Assembly: GCA_026826555.1 (NCBI GenBank)
Contig: JAKSZT010053887.1
Location: forward strand, 66,247,948-66,311,947
Source: Tolypeutes matacus
Taxonomy: Eukaryota > Chordata > Mammalia > Cingulata > Chlamyphoridae
Direction: 5' to 3'
Length of the DNA: 64,000 nucleotides
Notes under the pieces: generated by a model
The model's database searches: none
The model's input: only the letters and a program-made list of their open reading frames with translations
Told to the model about the DNA's origin: nothing
Part shown: positions 23,897 through 35,829 of the stretch, piece by piece
Layout: every line of letters begins with the position of its first letter
Position numbering within the stretch: position 1 is the stretch's first letter
Translations under genes and position numbers: made by a program

Positions 23897-24067
23897 TTTT
23901 TCTTTTTTTATAAGATTTATTTATTTATTTCTCCACCCGTCCCCCCACCCCCTTTGCTGTGTGCTCTCTGTATCTGCTCATCTTCTTTTTAGAAGGCACC
24001 AGGATCTGAACCCTGGGCCTTCCATGTGGGAGGGAGGAGCCTAATCACTTGAGCCACCTCCACTCCC
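23897..24067 (-). mobile_element. tRNA-derived SINE (DAS-like)
   Basis: On the minus strand the head 'ggagtggaggtggctcaag' is followed by a B-box 'ggttcagatcc' (complement of 24002-24012), a short body and an (AAAT)n/A tail (plus-strand T-rich 23897-23935). A 9-bp direct repeat, tgtttttct, flanks it (23888-23896 and 24068-24076). It is short and fairly intact. Confidence 0.85.
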
Positions 24068-24439
24068 TGTTTTTCTAATTATTTATATTTTATTATCATA
24101 GCCACTCTTTCTTTCAATCCTTTTACTGTTATTACTAAACCACTCCTAGACTTTGCTAAAGACTTCTTAATCACTGTCTCTGACCTATATTCAATCATTA
24201 GAAACATTTTTCAAAAATACTACATTTATAAAATCATTCATTTTGTTAAAAATCTAATGTGGAACTTAAATGTCTAGAGTATTAAAATTTCAATGTATTA
24301 AGATGGAATTCAAGAGTCTCCATTACCTGTACCAGGAGCAAACTAATTTATTATTGGTTATTATTGTTCATCTAACTATTTAGCAAGTTTAGTAAGTTTT
24401 TGGTGAGGAAATTGTAACAGCTGTAGCTAATACATGCTA

Positions 24440-24640
24440 TACAAATTATTTATTTATGTCAGATACTGCACAATACTTATCCATTCAATATGCATAAAAT
24501 ATTTTAAAAGAAGCATTATTATCTTCACACTATAAATCTGAAAACGGAAACAGATTATTTCACTAACCCTAACTTGTGAAGTGAACTGTGTCAGAGATAA
24601 GGTTTGCATTTAGGTCAATTAGATTCTGAAGTTTGTTCTT
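24440..24640 (-). repeat. MIR fragment, antisense
   Basis: 'cattattatcttcacactataaatctgaaaacggaaacagatta' and the following 'aacttgtgaagtgaactgtgtcagagataaggttt' follow reversed MIR order. It is strongly diverged. Confidence 0.45.
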
Positions 24641-25309
24641 GCTGAAGGGTTAAATCAGGATAATCTTTGGTCCAGTAAAGGACTATTGTTAAAGCCTTAT
24701 TGAGCCTCTGTCCTTATGGTATATGGTTAAAACTACAATGTCTAACTTGTTTTCTGCTACTTGTTATGTAAAATCTCAGTTTAAGCCAAAGCTGAGTATG
24801 TTTCCACAACATTTATTATTTTTTAATTCTAATGCTTTTAGTTAACATATCTCATTTTCTGGCATATCTACTTATTGAAATTTTGCTTATAATTCAAGAC
24901 CTTTCTTAAATACAATTTTAGAGATTTCTACTATGTCTTTAAAGTTATATAAAATAACTTTAGGGAACACCAACTCAGTAGCTATACAGCTATTAGCAAA
25001 TTATTTATTTATTCTTAGTCTTCCTTTATTCAATATCAAGTGAAGTGGTTGAGTCAAATGGCCCCAAAGGTATCTCTGATATATAGTATGATTTTTTGTC
25101 TATTCTTAAAGGTATAAGTGGAATGTAAAACAACCCTAAATTATTTTCAGTTAGCAATATTTTCTTTTATTATAGATGAATAAAGAGATTACAGAGATGG
25201 ATAAATATATGGATTGTTAGATAAAAGATAGACAGATGGAATAATATATAATACTATCTACATGTAACAATGCACATTAGACATATAAATAAGAATAATA
25301 TAATAGCAT

Positions 25310-25425
25310 CTATCACAAAGGGTGCTGGGAATTAAGTGTGATTATTCTGTATTTCTAACAGGATTATATATCATGAGTATATACAGCAAGTATTAAATAA
25401 ATGTTTATTGTTATTGTTATTAGAA
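25310..25425 (+). repeat. MIR 3' tail
   Basis: 'gcaagtattaaataaatgtttattgttattgttatta' is the typical MIR 3' end (gcgctcaataaatgtta...ttatta). Confidence 0.45.
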
Positions 25426-25604
25426 TCAGAACATTTACTCAAATTTTAGAAATAATTACAGATAATGAATAAGTATTTTATGTCATTATATTCATGATAG
25501 ACATTTTTCCAACATTAGTTCTTCTTAGCTCTTTGTACTTTGAGTAAATAGTGTAGTGTCATATTATGATTTGCACAAAATATATGTTGAGAAAGTTTGG
25601 TGGT

Positions 25605-26105
25605 CAGAATAATGCCTTTCATCCTTCCTTTCCACGATGATCCTAATCCTTATTAATAATATGTTTCCTTACATATAAGAAGGACTTTGCAGATGTGATT
25701 AAGTTAATTATTTTCAGATGGAGAGATTATTCTGTATTATTTGACCCAGATATTGCAATCACAAGTATCCTTATAAGGAAAAGAGGGAGCTAGAAGAATG
25801 GGAGAAGGTGTAACAATGGAAACAGAGTCAGAGTCAGAGGGAGATTTGAAGGTGCTACACCACTGGCTTTGAATATAGAGGATGGGGACCCTGAGCCAAG
25901 GAATAGAGATAGCTTCTAAAGGCCAGAAAAGGGAAGGAAAAAGATTCTCTCCCAAAGTACACAGAAGGAACGTAGCTCTACCAAAACCTTGATTTTAGCC
26001 CAGTGAAACTTTTGATGTTGGAACTGTACGATCATAAATTTGTGTTGTTTTAAGCTACCAAGTTGGTGGTAATTTGTTACTTCAACAACAGGAAACCAAG
26101 GCAAA
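25605..26105 (+). mobile_element. MLT1-type MaLR LTR (old)
   Basis: Its order of motifs is that of MLT1D-like LTRs: 'ccttacatataagaaggactttgcagatgtgattaagtt', 'agatggagagatta', 'aatcacaagtatccttataagg', 'ctgagccaaggaatagag', 'ccttgattttagcccagtgaaac', and 'ttgtgttgttttaagctacc...gtggtaatttgtta'. It is an ancient eutherian element, so divergence is high. No clear TSD. Confidence 0.8.
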
Positions 26106-26109
26106 GGGT

Positions 26110-28453
26110 AAAATGGAATGGAAAGGGAAAATAAAGGAAAGTGGAGCAATAAATAGATGATTTTGAAAATTGTAAAGCAGATGAATTTTCTGGGGACCAT
26201 AAATTTCCTCTTCATGTGCCCTCGTTTTACTAAGTGACAGTTCCTCCTTCATGCTTAGTTATCTACTACCTTAAAGTATAAACAAAAGACAAAGCATAAG
26301 ACAGTATAAGACCGGAAATTTTTGCATTTTAATGACATTTAAGTCAAGCAAGTAAGAGATTAATTGTATTTGGTCAGGCATAAATCTGACCATATGAAGA
26401 TTGTTACTAAAGGAGCAGGTAGACTTTCCATGGATTATTGAAATTATACTTTTTGTTGGTCACCAAATTCATATGTGGTAGACCATGGACTCAGAGGTGA
26501 TTTATGACTCCTTTTTCCTTTAATTAAGTTGCAAGTCTGTTTTAAAATTCTTCATACCTTAAATTTACTTTAAAAAGATTACAAACAAACTAATGATGTT
26601 CTCAATTTCTTTTCTCATGGCTTTCTGAACACCAGCAGCTTTCACTTTCACTCTTCTTTAGCATCTAACAATCACACCCGAATTTTAGCGTCATCATAAT
26701 ATCATATTTTATCTTTCTTCAAGAACAAAAGATTTTAGGTGAACTTCTGAAATCACCCTCTGTATCAAAACTCTCATCCATTCACTTCTCTTACCTCCAC
26801 ACTCTCCCTGAAACTATTTTGTGTCTCACTCTAACATCCAGTCCTCCACACAAGTCGAGCTGTCTCCTGGCTTCTTCTGACCTATTTCTCATCATCATCC
26901 AGGTAATCCCCAGCCTTTCATTTCTGTCCTTTCTTGTCAACCAGCATGTATTGCTTTAAAATTCACTTCAAGTTGCTGCTTGATTCTCCAGGCCTTTTTT
27001 TTTTTTTCCACTCAAACATTGCTTGGCCTGTATGATTACACTATTATGAACTACATATATTATGCTTGGCATTCTTGATGCCCAATTTCATTTCCTTCTA
27101 CCTCTTTATTCCATTTCAAAAAATTATCTTTCTCACTTATTATCTTAATTTCACCACAACAACCTTTATCCCTAGCAAACTTGTTCCATAACCTAGCTTC
27201 TTCCCTATTTCTTTATTTGGGGGTGAGGGGTACTGAAGTTTTATTTCATTCTTTTTATTAAGTTTGTGGTTTAAGTATTTCGAGAACTTATTCTTGTATT
27301 ACTTATTAGCAAAAGGACAGATTGTGCAAAAGACAAGAAGGGTTAAAGTGAGGGAATACATAAAAATAAAACTTCAGTAACAAAGTTCATGGTGGATATG
27401 GTCAACTCTAGTGGAATATTTTTCCCCAAGACTTAAATAAAGCACCTATAGTGCCACTTATGGTGCCACTTAAGCTAGAAGTAATGAAGACATCTGATTT
27501 CAAATTCACATTTTAAATGCCTAATTGTATTCAGCAAGCTGGGGGCCGCATATGTATGCTCCATATTGCTTGTTAGGATTTGGTGTCATCGGCTCAACTT
27601 TTTCACTCCACCAAAGTATAGAGCACAGGCCTCCTGTCCAATCATGTTTGCTGAAAATACAGCAGCCTGAGTTGAGACAAACATCCCCTGAAGTTGCTAG
27701 AAGTTTTCTTGTGTCTGAGGGTTTCAGGATCACTATACATCTTTCAAACACTTCTTTCCTGAGGATGGTCTAATTGCTGGGACACTTAGAAATAAAAATC
27801 CTATTGGGCATGAGTGTTCTAGTTAATTTTCCATCCATACACTCTTTCTGCAAAAATGAAAAGAAATGAATAAGAGGATATGGATTCCAAGACATAGGAT
27901 GAAAAAAAAAAAAATATCAATTCACAAATAAATCAGTAGTGTTTAGAGTTAATCCTAAATCATCAATGATGCCCAATGTAAATGACAAATAAACCACATC
28001 CCAATCATCCATAATTCTACCAGTCACAGATAATCACAGTTAATATTTTATTCTCTCTCAACTTCTCTTCCTACACACACACACACACACACACATACAC
28101 TCACACATGCTCAGAGATCTAGACATAATTATAGACATAGTTATACATAGATATAAGTAATACCTATAAAAGTGCATAAGAACTATTGCTTATATGTATT
28201 TATGGCTTACTCTATCATCATGTTTCTACTCTTTTAGTCATATATTCATTCACATCTACGTATATATTCATTAAATATACACTTAATTTTTAATGTAATT
28301 GTGGCTTGGTAATATTAAATACATTTTCAAAAAAGGAGGAAGTTTTCTTTCAACTAAATATATTAAAATATACTATATAGTAAATATCCATTTCTTGTAT
28401 CTATTTCCTAACACAAAAGTTGACATTGGTGGACACTTGAAAAAATCAGCTGC
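26110..28453. other. Unique sequence, no gene seen
   Basis: A pyrimidine-rich part at about 26620-27190 may be a decayed antisense L2, but I cannot show it. Two overlapping open frames of 76 and 82 codons lie on opposite strands at 27521-27773. Neither resembles a protein I know. A (CA)n run is at 28073-28094. Confidence 0.5.
28073..28094 (+). repeat. (CA)n microsatellite
   Basis: About eleven CA units, followed by imperfect CA/TA repeats. Confidence 0.95.
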
Positions 28454-28468
28454 TGAAATGAATTACAT

Positions 28469-28674
28469 TGGGAAGCGGCTGTGGCTCAATCAGTAGGGCT
28501 CCCGTTTACCATATGGGAGGCCCCGGGTTCGGTTCCTGGGGCCTCCTGGTGAAGGCAAGCCCGCCCACACGACGTGGTTAGCTGACCCAGCAAGCACAAG
28601 CAGCAAGGGGGGGATAAATGAATAAATAAATAAAATCTTTAAAAAATAAAAAAATAAAAAAATTTAAAAAAAAA
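28469..28674 (+). mobile_element. tRNA-derived SINE with perfect 15-bp TSD
   Basis: The head 'tgggaagcggctgtggctc' has an A-box-like 'tggctcaatcagtagg' (28482-28497) and a near-consensus B-box 'ggttcggttcc' (28526-28536). A short G/C-rich body and a long (AAAT)n/A tail follow. A perfect 15-bp direct repeat, tgaaatgaattacat, flanks it (28454-28468 and 28675-28689). The clean TSD and many remaining CpGs suggest it is among the youngest insertions here. It matches xenarthran DAS-type SINEs. The RNA polymerase III promoter elements look usable, but transcription is not shown. Confidence 0.9.
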
Positions 28675-28689
28675 TGAAATGAATTACAT

Positions 28690-29933
28690 CTATAATGTGA
28701 AGCCAATTTGAGTCAATTGAAGGGGGAAAATAAAAATAATAAGCCAAATACTTTGAATTAGCTCATGGCAAATACAAACTGAGCATCTTTTAGGATAAAA
28801 TTCCATTAGAAATATTTGAAAAAAGTGTGATCTTAAATTCTCTTGCATATTAGACAAATTAAGAAATATACAAATGTATAATTATAGTTCAAAATTCAAA
28901 CAATAAACTTGTATTTCTTTTATGTTTTTATTGATTTATAAAGCAAATATTAGAGATATGAATATCCACTAGTTTCATATTATTATTAAAACTGACTCTC
29001 TGATATTACAATCAAGATAAAATACATGTTTCATGATAGAGAAGTACTGGAAAATTTATGTAAATTACAATGAATTTATTAGTATTGCATGTTAATTTTT
29101 ATTAGTATGTGAACAAAATTCCAGAGGCTATATTCTACCAGAGAATAAAGCTTCCCAAAATATAAAATAAAATAAAACATAGAGCCATAATTAATAAATG
29201 ATCTACATTTTAGCAATATTTGCTATGCTTAATCGTACTGCTAGTGCAACTTTGCGGTATGTTAACTTGTTCCCTCAAAGTTCATTTATAGTTTTAATGC
29301 ATTTGATACAATTGCCTAATAGAAAGCAATCGAAATTATTGGTCATCAGACATTTTATATCACCTGGATTAAAGGTGCTGGAAGAATTGTTAAAATCAAA
29401 GCTTATGTACAATAGTTACTTTTTAATGATAGCTGTAAAAAAAAAAACAACTTTTTATGTTAAAGTATTACATAAAGATAATACACAACAGCTCTAAAAG
29501 ATTTTGGCATTGTGAAAGGTTATTACTGAATATGCCTAGTTTTACATAAGTTTTAGGGTATTTAGGAATGATGTTGTACATAAAATATCATAGGGCCTGA
29601 TACAATTAACTGCCTTTATTGAATTGCAATTTGTTTTGATGATGCAAATTTGTTTTATATCCAACAAACATTAGATCTAGAACAGCAAAAGTGAATTAAA
29701 AAAAAAAAAAAGAAAGTTAAAGAAATAGCAAAAAAGAAATCTGATGCCCCAAATGCTCAACCAGGGTTTATTATTAGTTTAAAATTAAGCTACCTGACCT
29801 CCTAAAATGAACAATACTCAGTTTTCAATAGAAATGTATTTAGAGAAATTAATAAACTGACTGCAAAAATACATTACCAAAATCTATGAATATGAAGTAA
29901 GACTCCATTTAGCAATATCGATCAATAATTTAA
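28690..29933. other. AT-rich unique sequence, no gene seen
   Basis: It contains A runs at about 29439-29449 and 29698-29711. The 99-codon open frame at 29198-29497 reads through part of the first A run and has no recognisable domain. No gene is supported. Confidence 0.55.
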
Positions 29934-29994
29934 AGCAGAGTTTTTCAACTCTGACAGAACATTGTCAGCCCCTGAGGGGCTTTAAAAATATTAT
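29934..29994 (+). repeat. MER5-like hAT fragment, cut by L1
   Basis: 'agcagagtttttcaactctgacagaacattg', then 'cctgaggggctttaaaaatatta', follows the MER5A/B terminal pattern (cagtggttctcaac...ttagaatcacctggggagctttaaaaaata). It stops where the L1 5' end starts. The expected remainder is not found beyond the L1. Confidence 0.5.
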
Positions 29995-31965
29995 CGCCGG
30001 GATTGTGGGAAGATGGCAACAGACAAGAAGGCAGATCTGAATGGTCTCACAAAAACAACAGAGAAAGAGCCAAAAACTGTTGAAGGGACCTGCTTTGGGG
30101 GTCAACAGACCAGGACAGTGCTACACAATTCCCAGGGGTGAGGGACAGTGAGATGAAGAAACTGAAATGACAAATGTGAGTTGCCAATCTCCTGTGGGGG
30201 CCAGGAATAGCTACCCTCTTCCACCCACAAAATATTAAGCTGGGGTAAAACCCCTGGCTCACTGTGGCTGACTGAGAGGGGAACAGATATCTTCCTGTTG
30301 GCTGTTTCAAGGGAAAATGGAGGGGAGGTCAGGGTGCTTTTCTTCAGTGAATTCAGCCAACAGAGCCTGCTTTGAATGTCAGATATGGAGAATCAACACA
30401 GGAACACAGGGAAGCCTAGATAGAAACACCTCCCTGAAAAGGTGTGCTGACTAGTGCCATCTGCTGGCAGAACTGGAAATTGCATGGCAAAAAAACTGTT
30501 CATACTCCCTATATCCAACCCCTGGGAGAAAAATCTCTGCCCTACTAGTGATTCCCTGGCCCAATTTTTGAAAACGTAAGCTGGGCAATTTTAAAGAAAG
30601 AATAATTTGAACTAAATATCAAAGAACTTTGGAAAAAAAAAACAATAGGGAAGAGAGAGAAATTAACCATCAGAGTAAATTCACCAAGATATTCAGCTGT
30701 CCAGACATCCACAAAAAATTACAAGCCATACTAGGAAACAGAAAGAGATGGACCAGCCAAAAGAACAAACCAAATATCCTGAAGAAATACAGGATTTAAG
30801 AAAATTAATCAGTGATATTCACACAACTCTCCTAAATCACTTAAAAGAATTTAAAGAAAATATGAATGAAGAAATAAAGGATATTAAGAAGACACTGGGA
30901 GAGCATAAAGAACAATTTGAAAGCCTGCAAAGAATAATAATAGACTTTATAGGAATGAAAGACACAATGGATGAGATTAAGAATACCTTAGCATATAAGA
31001 ACAGATTTGAATTGCTTGAAGACAGAATTAGTGATTTTGAAGACAGAATATCTGAATTGGAAAAGACAGGAGAACAGAAAGCTAAGGGAATGGAAAAAAT
31101 GGAACAGAGTCTCAGATAATTGAATGACAATGTGAAAAGCACAAACACTTGCATTATTGGTGTCCCAGAAGGAGAAGAGAATGGAAAAGTGGCAGAAAGA
31201 ATATTTGAGGAAATAATGACTGAAAACTTCCCAACCCTTATGAAGGACATAAATATAAATATCCATGAAAGACAGCACACCTCAAACAGAATAAATCCAA
31301 ATAGACCTAACCTGAGATACCTACTATTCAGAATGACAAATATCAGAGATAGAGTACTCTGAAAGCATCAAGAGTAGATCAAAGCATCACATACAAGGGA
31401 AAGTCTGTAAGGTTAATTGCCAACCTCTCATTAGAAACCATGGAGGAGAGAAGAAAGAGGTATGTTGTATTTATGGTACTGAAAAAGAAAAACTGCTAGC
31501 CAAGAATACTGTGTCCATCTAAAGCTGTCCTTCAAAAATAAAGGGGAGTTCAAAGTCTTCACAGACAAACAAAAACTGATAGAATATGTTACTAAAAGAC
31601 CAGCTTTGCAAGACATACTAAAGGGGGTGCTGCAGCCTGAAAGGAAAAAGCAAAGGCAAGAGATTTGGAGAAGAGTTTAGAAATGAAGATTATTAGGAAG
31701 GGTAGATGAAAGATAAGAAGACAGACAGTAGAGTGATATGAAAACAGAAAGCCGAAGGACAAAATGGATAATGCTTTTACAGTAATAACAGTGAATGTTA
31801 ATGGATTGAACTCTCCAACCAAAAGACATAGACTGGTTGAATGGATAAAAAGAATATATGAGCTGTCTATATGTTGTCTTCAAGAGACCCACTACAGATG
31901 TAAAGACACAAACAAGTTAAAAATGGAAGGTTGTAAAAAGGTATTCCATGCCAATAGTAACTAAA
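29995..31965 (+). mobile_element. L1 5' half (5' UTR, ORF1, start of ORF2), 3'-truncated
   Basis: It starts with a characteristic L1 5' end (gggattgtgggaagatggc) and a 5' UTR of about 750 bp. ORF1 (30748-about 31620) follows, then a short linker, then the start of ORF2 at 31764 (atggataatgcttttacagt; endonuclease N-terminus including ...NVNGLNSPTKRHRL...). The sequence leaves L1 near 31965, without 3' UTR or poly-A. L1 copies usually lose the 5' end, so a copy with its 5' start and a missing 3' part points to a later deletion, or to a HAL1-like element with a 3' end I fail to recognise. Confidence 0.75.
30748..31620 (+). pseudogene. L1 ORF1 (RNA-binding p40-like), nearly readable
   Basis: L1 ORF1 encodes a trimeric coiled-coil nucleic-acid chaperone that coats L1 RNA. 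Here 30748-31362 is one frame broken by a single TAA (31117-31119), where a glutamine codon is expected. The N-terminal half is a coiled coil rich in E, K and L (...ISDFEDRISELEK...). The RRM-like part follows with IIGVPEGEE. Near 31358 a small indel shifts the frame, after which C-terminal sequence (RLIANLSLETMEERRK-like) continues to about 31620 with further stops. The frame is far better kept than in the other L1s here. Still, it is a broken repeat, not a host gene. Confidence 0.75.
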
Positions 31966-32524
31966 ACAGAGTAGACCAGATAAATAAAAAATAACATTAT
32001 AGTATATGAACAAAAATTACTCAGTGCAACTGGCAAATTGTTCCTGTGATCAGTATTCTGTAATTTTTTTCATACAAAATAAGCACTTGTTTTTAATTGA
32101 GGAGGACAGGAGACGAGATATATTTTTGGATACTTCATTTTTGTTTAACCCATTCTTATTCATACTCTTTAAAATAATCTATCTGGATCAATAATGATTT
32201 AACATGACTACTCTTGAACAAGATTTTGAGTTTTTCTGCCTCATAAAATTATGAGTTGGCAAATTGTTTTCTGCTGTAATTCATTCCAATAAGATGTAAA
32301 GTATTCTCAAATAGGAATTTGATTGTGTAGAAAGAATTATGACTTACATGGAAATTAAGTAACTAAACAAATAATTTATTTCATTCCTAGAGACTATTAT
32401 GTCCAATAGTTAGAATTGTAATATAAAAATTAAGATTATGTTATAATTAATTTCTATAGTATTTGAATTGTTATTTGCATTTATAAAGGTTTGTTGCTAT
32501 CCTATCTTTTATAATTGATTATAT
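31966..32524. other. AT-rich spacer, no gene seen
   Basis: Sequence between two L1 pieces of opposite orientation. It shows no L1 similarity by eye and no supported open frame. Confidence 0.5.
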
Positions 32525-32750
32525 TAAATCTAACTGGCCTTGCACTCTCGTTTAAAAGGCTCATATTTTTTATACATTCCACCAGTCTGTGTCTTTTGAT
32601 TGCTGAGTTTAATCCATTAACATTCAATATTATTACTGTAAAGGCAATAGTTACTTCATCCATTTTTGTCCTTTGGCTTTATAAGTAATGTCTTATTTTC
32701 ATTAATCTTTTTATTTTTTAGTTACTTTTACTGATAAAATATAAGTAATA
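32525..32750 (-). repeat. L1 fragment around the ORF2 start, antisense
   Basis: The plus strand has 'ccagtctgtgtcttttgatt', 'tttaatccattaacattcaatattattactgtaaaggc', then 'ttcatccatttttgtcctttggcttt'. This is the complement of the L1 linker and ORF2 start, and an inverted counterpart of 31747-31840. It is a short isolated piece. Confidence 0.65.
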
Positions 32751-35671
32751 ACAATCATTACTATATATTTTTCTTAATAAACCAGGTAACTCAGCAGAGT
32801 CTCTTTTTAAATGAAGCACATCTGTTCCACAATATTTATTGATAATTTTAAAATATTAACAGTTGAAAGAGTTATCCAAATGACCCTATACAACTCAGGT
32901 TTTAGGGGAATTTCTGTTAAATGAGAAACAATCTCTTTGAAATTTGAAAATACTAAATACTTTGATTTTTAAAAATTCCTTCAAAGCCTGAAACTGTATA
33001 ACTCAAATTTCAAGTATTTTAGTATAGCATCAGTTAGCTGAGGAATAATAACAACTTAAGGAAAAATTGAGGTTTCTTAAGCCTATGGACCATTTTTGAA
33101 AGGAAGAATTGCAGTCCAATGAGATTAACATGTAATAGATATAAATTCTTCAGTTTTCTAAACATTTTCTAGTGATTTGGTAAGGTTAATTTAACTTCCT
33201 TTTATACGATTATTTCCCAAGAAAGGGTAATCATAAAAAAACAGAAAACAAAAAACAAACAAACAAACAAACAAAAAAACCAGCAACAAATGCCTAAAAG
33301 CTCATTTAGAAATTAAAGTCAAGAGAGGAGCAGTGTGTATTGGAAATTCAGAAGTAAGACAATTCTCTGATAATTGTGCAGGTGAAATGGACAAGATTAT
33401 GTACATAGAATATTTTACAGCAATCTAAAATATGAGAAATGATTTAGGCTACAAAATCTATGCATCATCTCCACTTTTATGACCCTGTTATAATGTAAAC
33501 ATATAAGTTTATATGCATATGCAAGTTTTATTTAGAATGAATTTTTTGTTATTGCATACTAAAAGAAAGTAGTTTGATTTTGCCACTCCAAAATTGCATA
33601 ATAGTCTCTTCCTCAGTGAGCCTGACATGTCATTCAATTCCCTTGTTCTATTCCTTCAATGCCTTTCTCAGTGTGACCAGGATCTATGCTGAATATACTG
33701 TTAGCCATTTGACCCCATCCTCAAACTCGGTTAATTCAAAAGGGGCAGATTCTGATTCACACCTGACCAATCTGTTTTGCTGTCTATGGATTTTTAATTT
33801 GTATTAAGGATAAATGAATTCTGCTGGGTCTGTATTGGCAATAGATTTGGAAGGACTTGGCCAGAGAGGCAGAGAAAGAAAATAAACACAGAAAAAAATG
33901 TATGCTGCCCAACTCAGCACAGCAAGTGAAGAAACCAGGTAACTCTAAAGAGAGGGCTATTGTTCTCGTAGATATCCAGCTCTAAATCCCATCAATACCT
34001 TCTGCTCTTGGTTTCATTACACAACACCCTTTTCACTTATACTGAATTTCACTTTTTTGCTTAAGCTAGTCTGAGCCAATTTTGGTTACTTTCAACAAAA
34101 TGACTTGCCTCAGGAATAAAAAAGTCATTATCTTGCAAAATCTGTAATTGTGTAGTAGAAGAAAACTGACCTTCCTCAGTAACAAAGAGGCAGACTAACA
34201 GGTCACACTATCTGCCAGTGAACAAGCTAGATTAAGACTCAGTTATCCCATTGCTACTTCCTTGTTCAACGTTCTTTTCAAGGAGTTCATTCTATTTGCT
34301 TTCATATTTTTCTTATTAGATTTCCCTATTATTTTTGCCCTGCCTCCACACTATAGCTCATGTAGCTTAAATCTAGAGCTATATTATGTATGCTTTAGGA
34401 AATATAAATTCCTGCAGTTTGGTGGGAGGAAAATAAACGCAAAGCCAAACACTGCGAACATTTTACAAGTTTTCAATGACAATAATACAGCTTTCAGAGC
34501 ACATATTTTTTAAATGTAGGGATGTTAATTGACCATAGGTAATAGAACCTTTCAGGATGATGTAATATTGCATTCTATCCATTTTTCTCAGGCAGGAGGA
34601 ACCCTTTGAAATGTAAGAAATTACATATCATTTGTAGTTTATTATGCACTAACAGAAAGAAGGGAGTAAAGAGATAAGAATTCACCCATTCATTCATGAA
34701 CAGTTCTTACCAATTTTCTTACAAGAGAAGACTACAGATTCAGGGTATAAGGGACAAAATCCAACCAACAAGCATTTTTAGCACCTTACAATTACGAGCA
34801 AAGCCTTCGAAAAGCCCAGCTGTGAGTTTCTTTTAATTAACTCTCTACTCAATGTAACACATATTGCAAGCATTCCTTCTTGAATAACATCCTTGAATAA
34901 TGCAGCTGGGAGTATAGTCAGTTGAGCATTGATGCAGCTGGATAGCTGAAAAGATGAAAATCAAATATGAATTCTGATGAAGTAATTTCATTTTCATCCT
35001 TTCATATTTTTCCCCCCTAAATTAAAAAAAAAAAAGAAACCTCGAGTTCAGCTGGTTCACTGCCTATTCCATCCCAATTCACATTTCCAGATAATGAAAG
35101 TATTTTGCCCAAAATGAATACTAAACGCAAAATTCTATTTTCTTACCTAATGGTGAAAAATTTTTTATACATGGAGCCTACAGTGATTTGATCTGATAAT
35201 ATAATAACTGACCTGCTTTGCAAAGTGAGATGAACATGTTATTATTGGTAACATAGTTTAACGCTGCTGTCAATATGCATTGTGAAATGTTATCTTGTCC
35301 CAAAACATTCATTTGTAGTATGTTCAGCTTTAATAAATAATTTTACAGTGAAATAATCATAATGATTATCCCAGGATAATAATTTCATTGTAAAATAATA
35401 TCAGTAAGTTTTCAAGGCCATTTTGTTACCACATATGTTTAATGAAAGGAATGCCCTCAGGAATTAAATCAGCAGATAATATCATAATTTCAAACAAAAA
35501 ACCCATGAAATTCAATTAATATAATGGAAATATCTCCTTGTTCTAATTATACATATTGCAAACTATTTTAATTATAGCATAGAATTTACTTTTAGCTCTC
35601 AGTTATTTTGTGTTAAGATATCATGTTAATATATAGAACATTGAAATTTTAGAGTATAAAAGTTATTTTTC
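32751..35671. other. AT-rich unique sequence, no gene seen
   Basis: It holds a (CAAA)n run at about 33253-33278 and short A runs near 35020. Open frames up to 83 codons have no recognisable features. Some of it could be conserved non-coding DNA, which cannot be judged from one species. Confidence 0.55.
33253..33278 (+). repeat. (CAAA)n microsatellite
   Basis: About five CAAA units within a longer A-rich patch. Confidence 0.9.
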
Positions 35672-35815
35672 ACTAATTAATTATTCTTCCAATAAATATT
35701 TACTGAGGGCTGATTATGTGCCAGGTGGTATACTAGACACTGGAGATACAAAAATGAATAAAAAAAGTCGTGGCTTTCAAGTGCACAGATTTTAGAGAAA
35801 AAGACCATCTTATAA
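35672..35815. repeat. L2-like fragment
   Basis: 'ccaataaatatttactgagggctgattatgtgccaggtggtatactagacactggagata' is a clear match to the common L2 3'-region motif ending in 'tgctggggataca'. Confidence 0.6.
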
Positions 35816-35829
35816 ACAGAAAGAGCCTA

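Larger units (their letters stand above)
24077..25600. other. AT-rich unique sequence, no gene seen
   Basis: No supported open frame. It contains two MIR pieces (listed) and an ATAGAT-type low-complexity patch at about 25185-25250. Confidence 0.6.

Noticed and set aside
27521..27773. Facing 76- and 82-codon frames that look fairly protein-like
   Set aside because: I tried to read them as an old processed pseudogene, but no protein family could be recognised and neither frame extends.
28469..28560. Functional tRNA gene
   Set aside because: The A and B boxes belong to a SINE head with a SINE body, A-rich tail and TSD; no cloverleaf is conserved.
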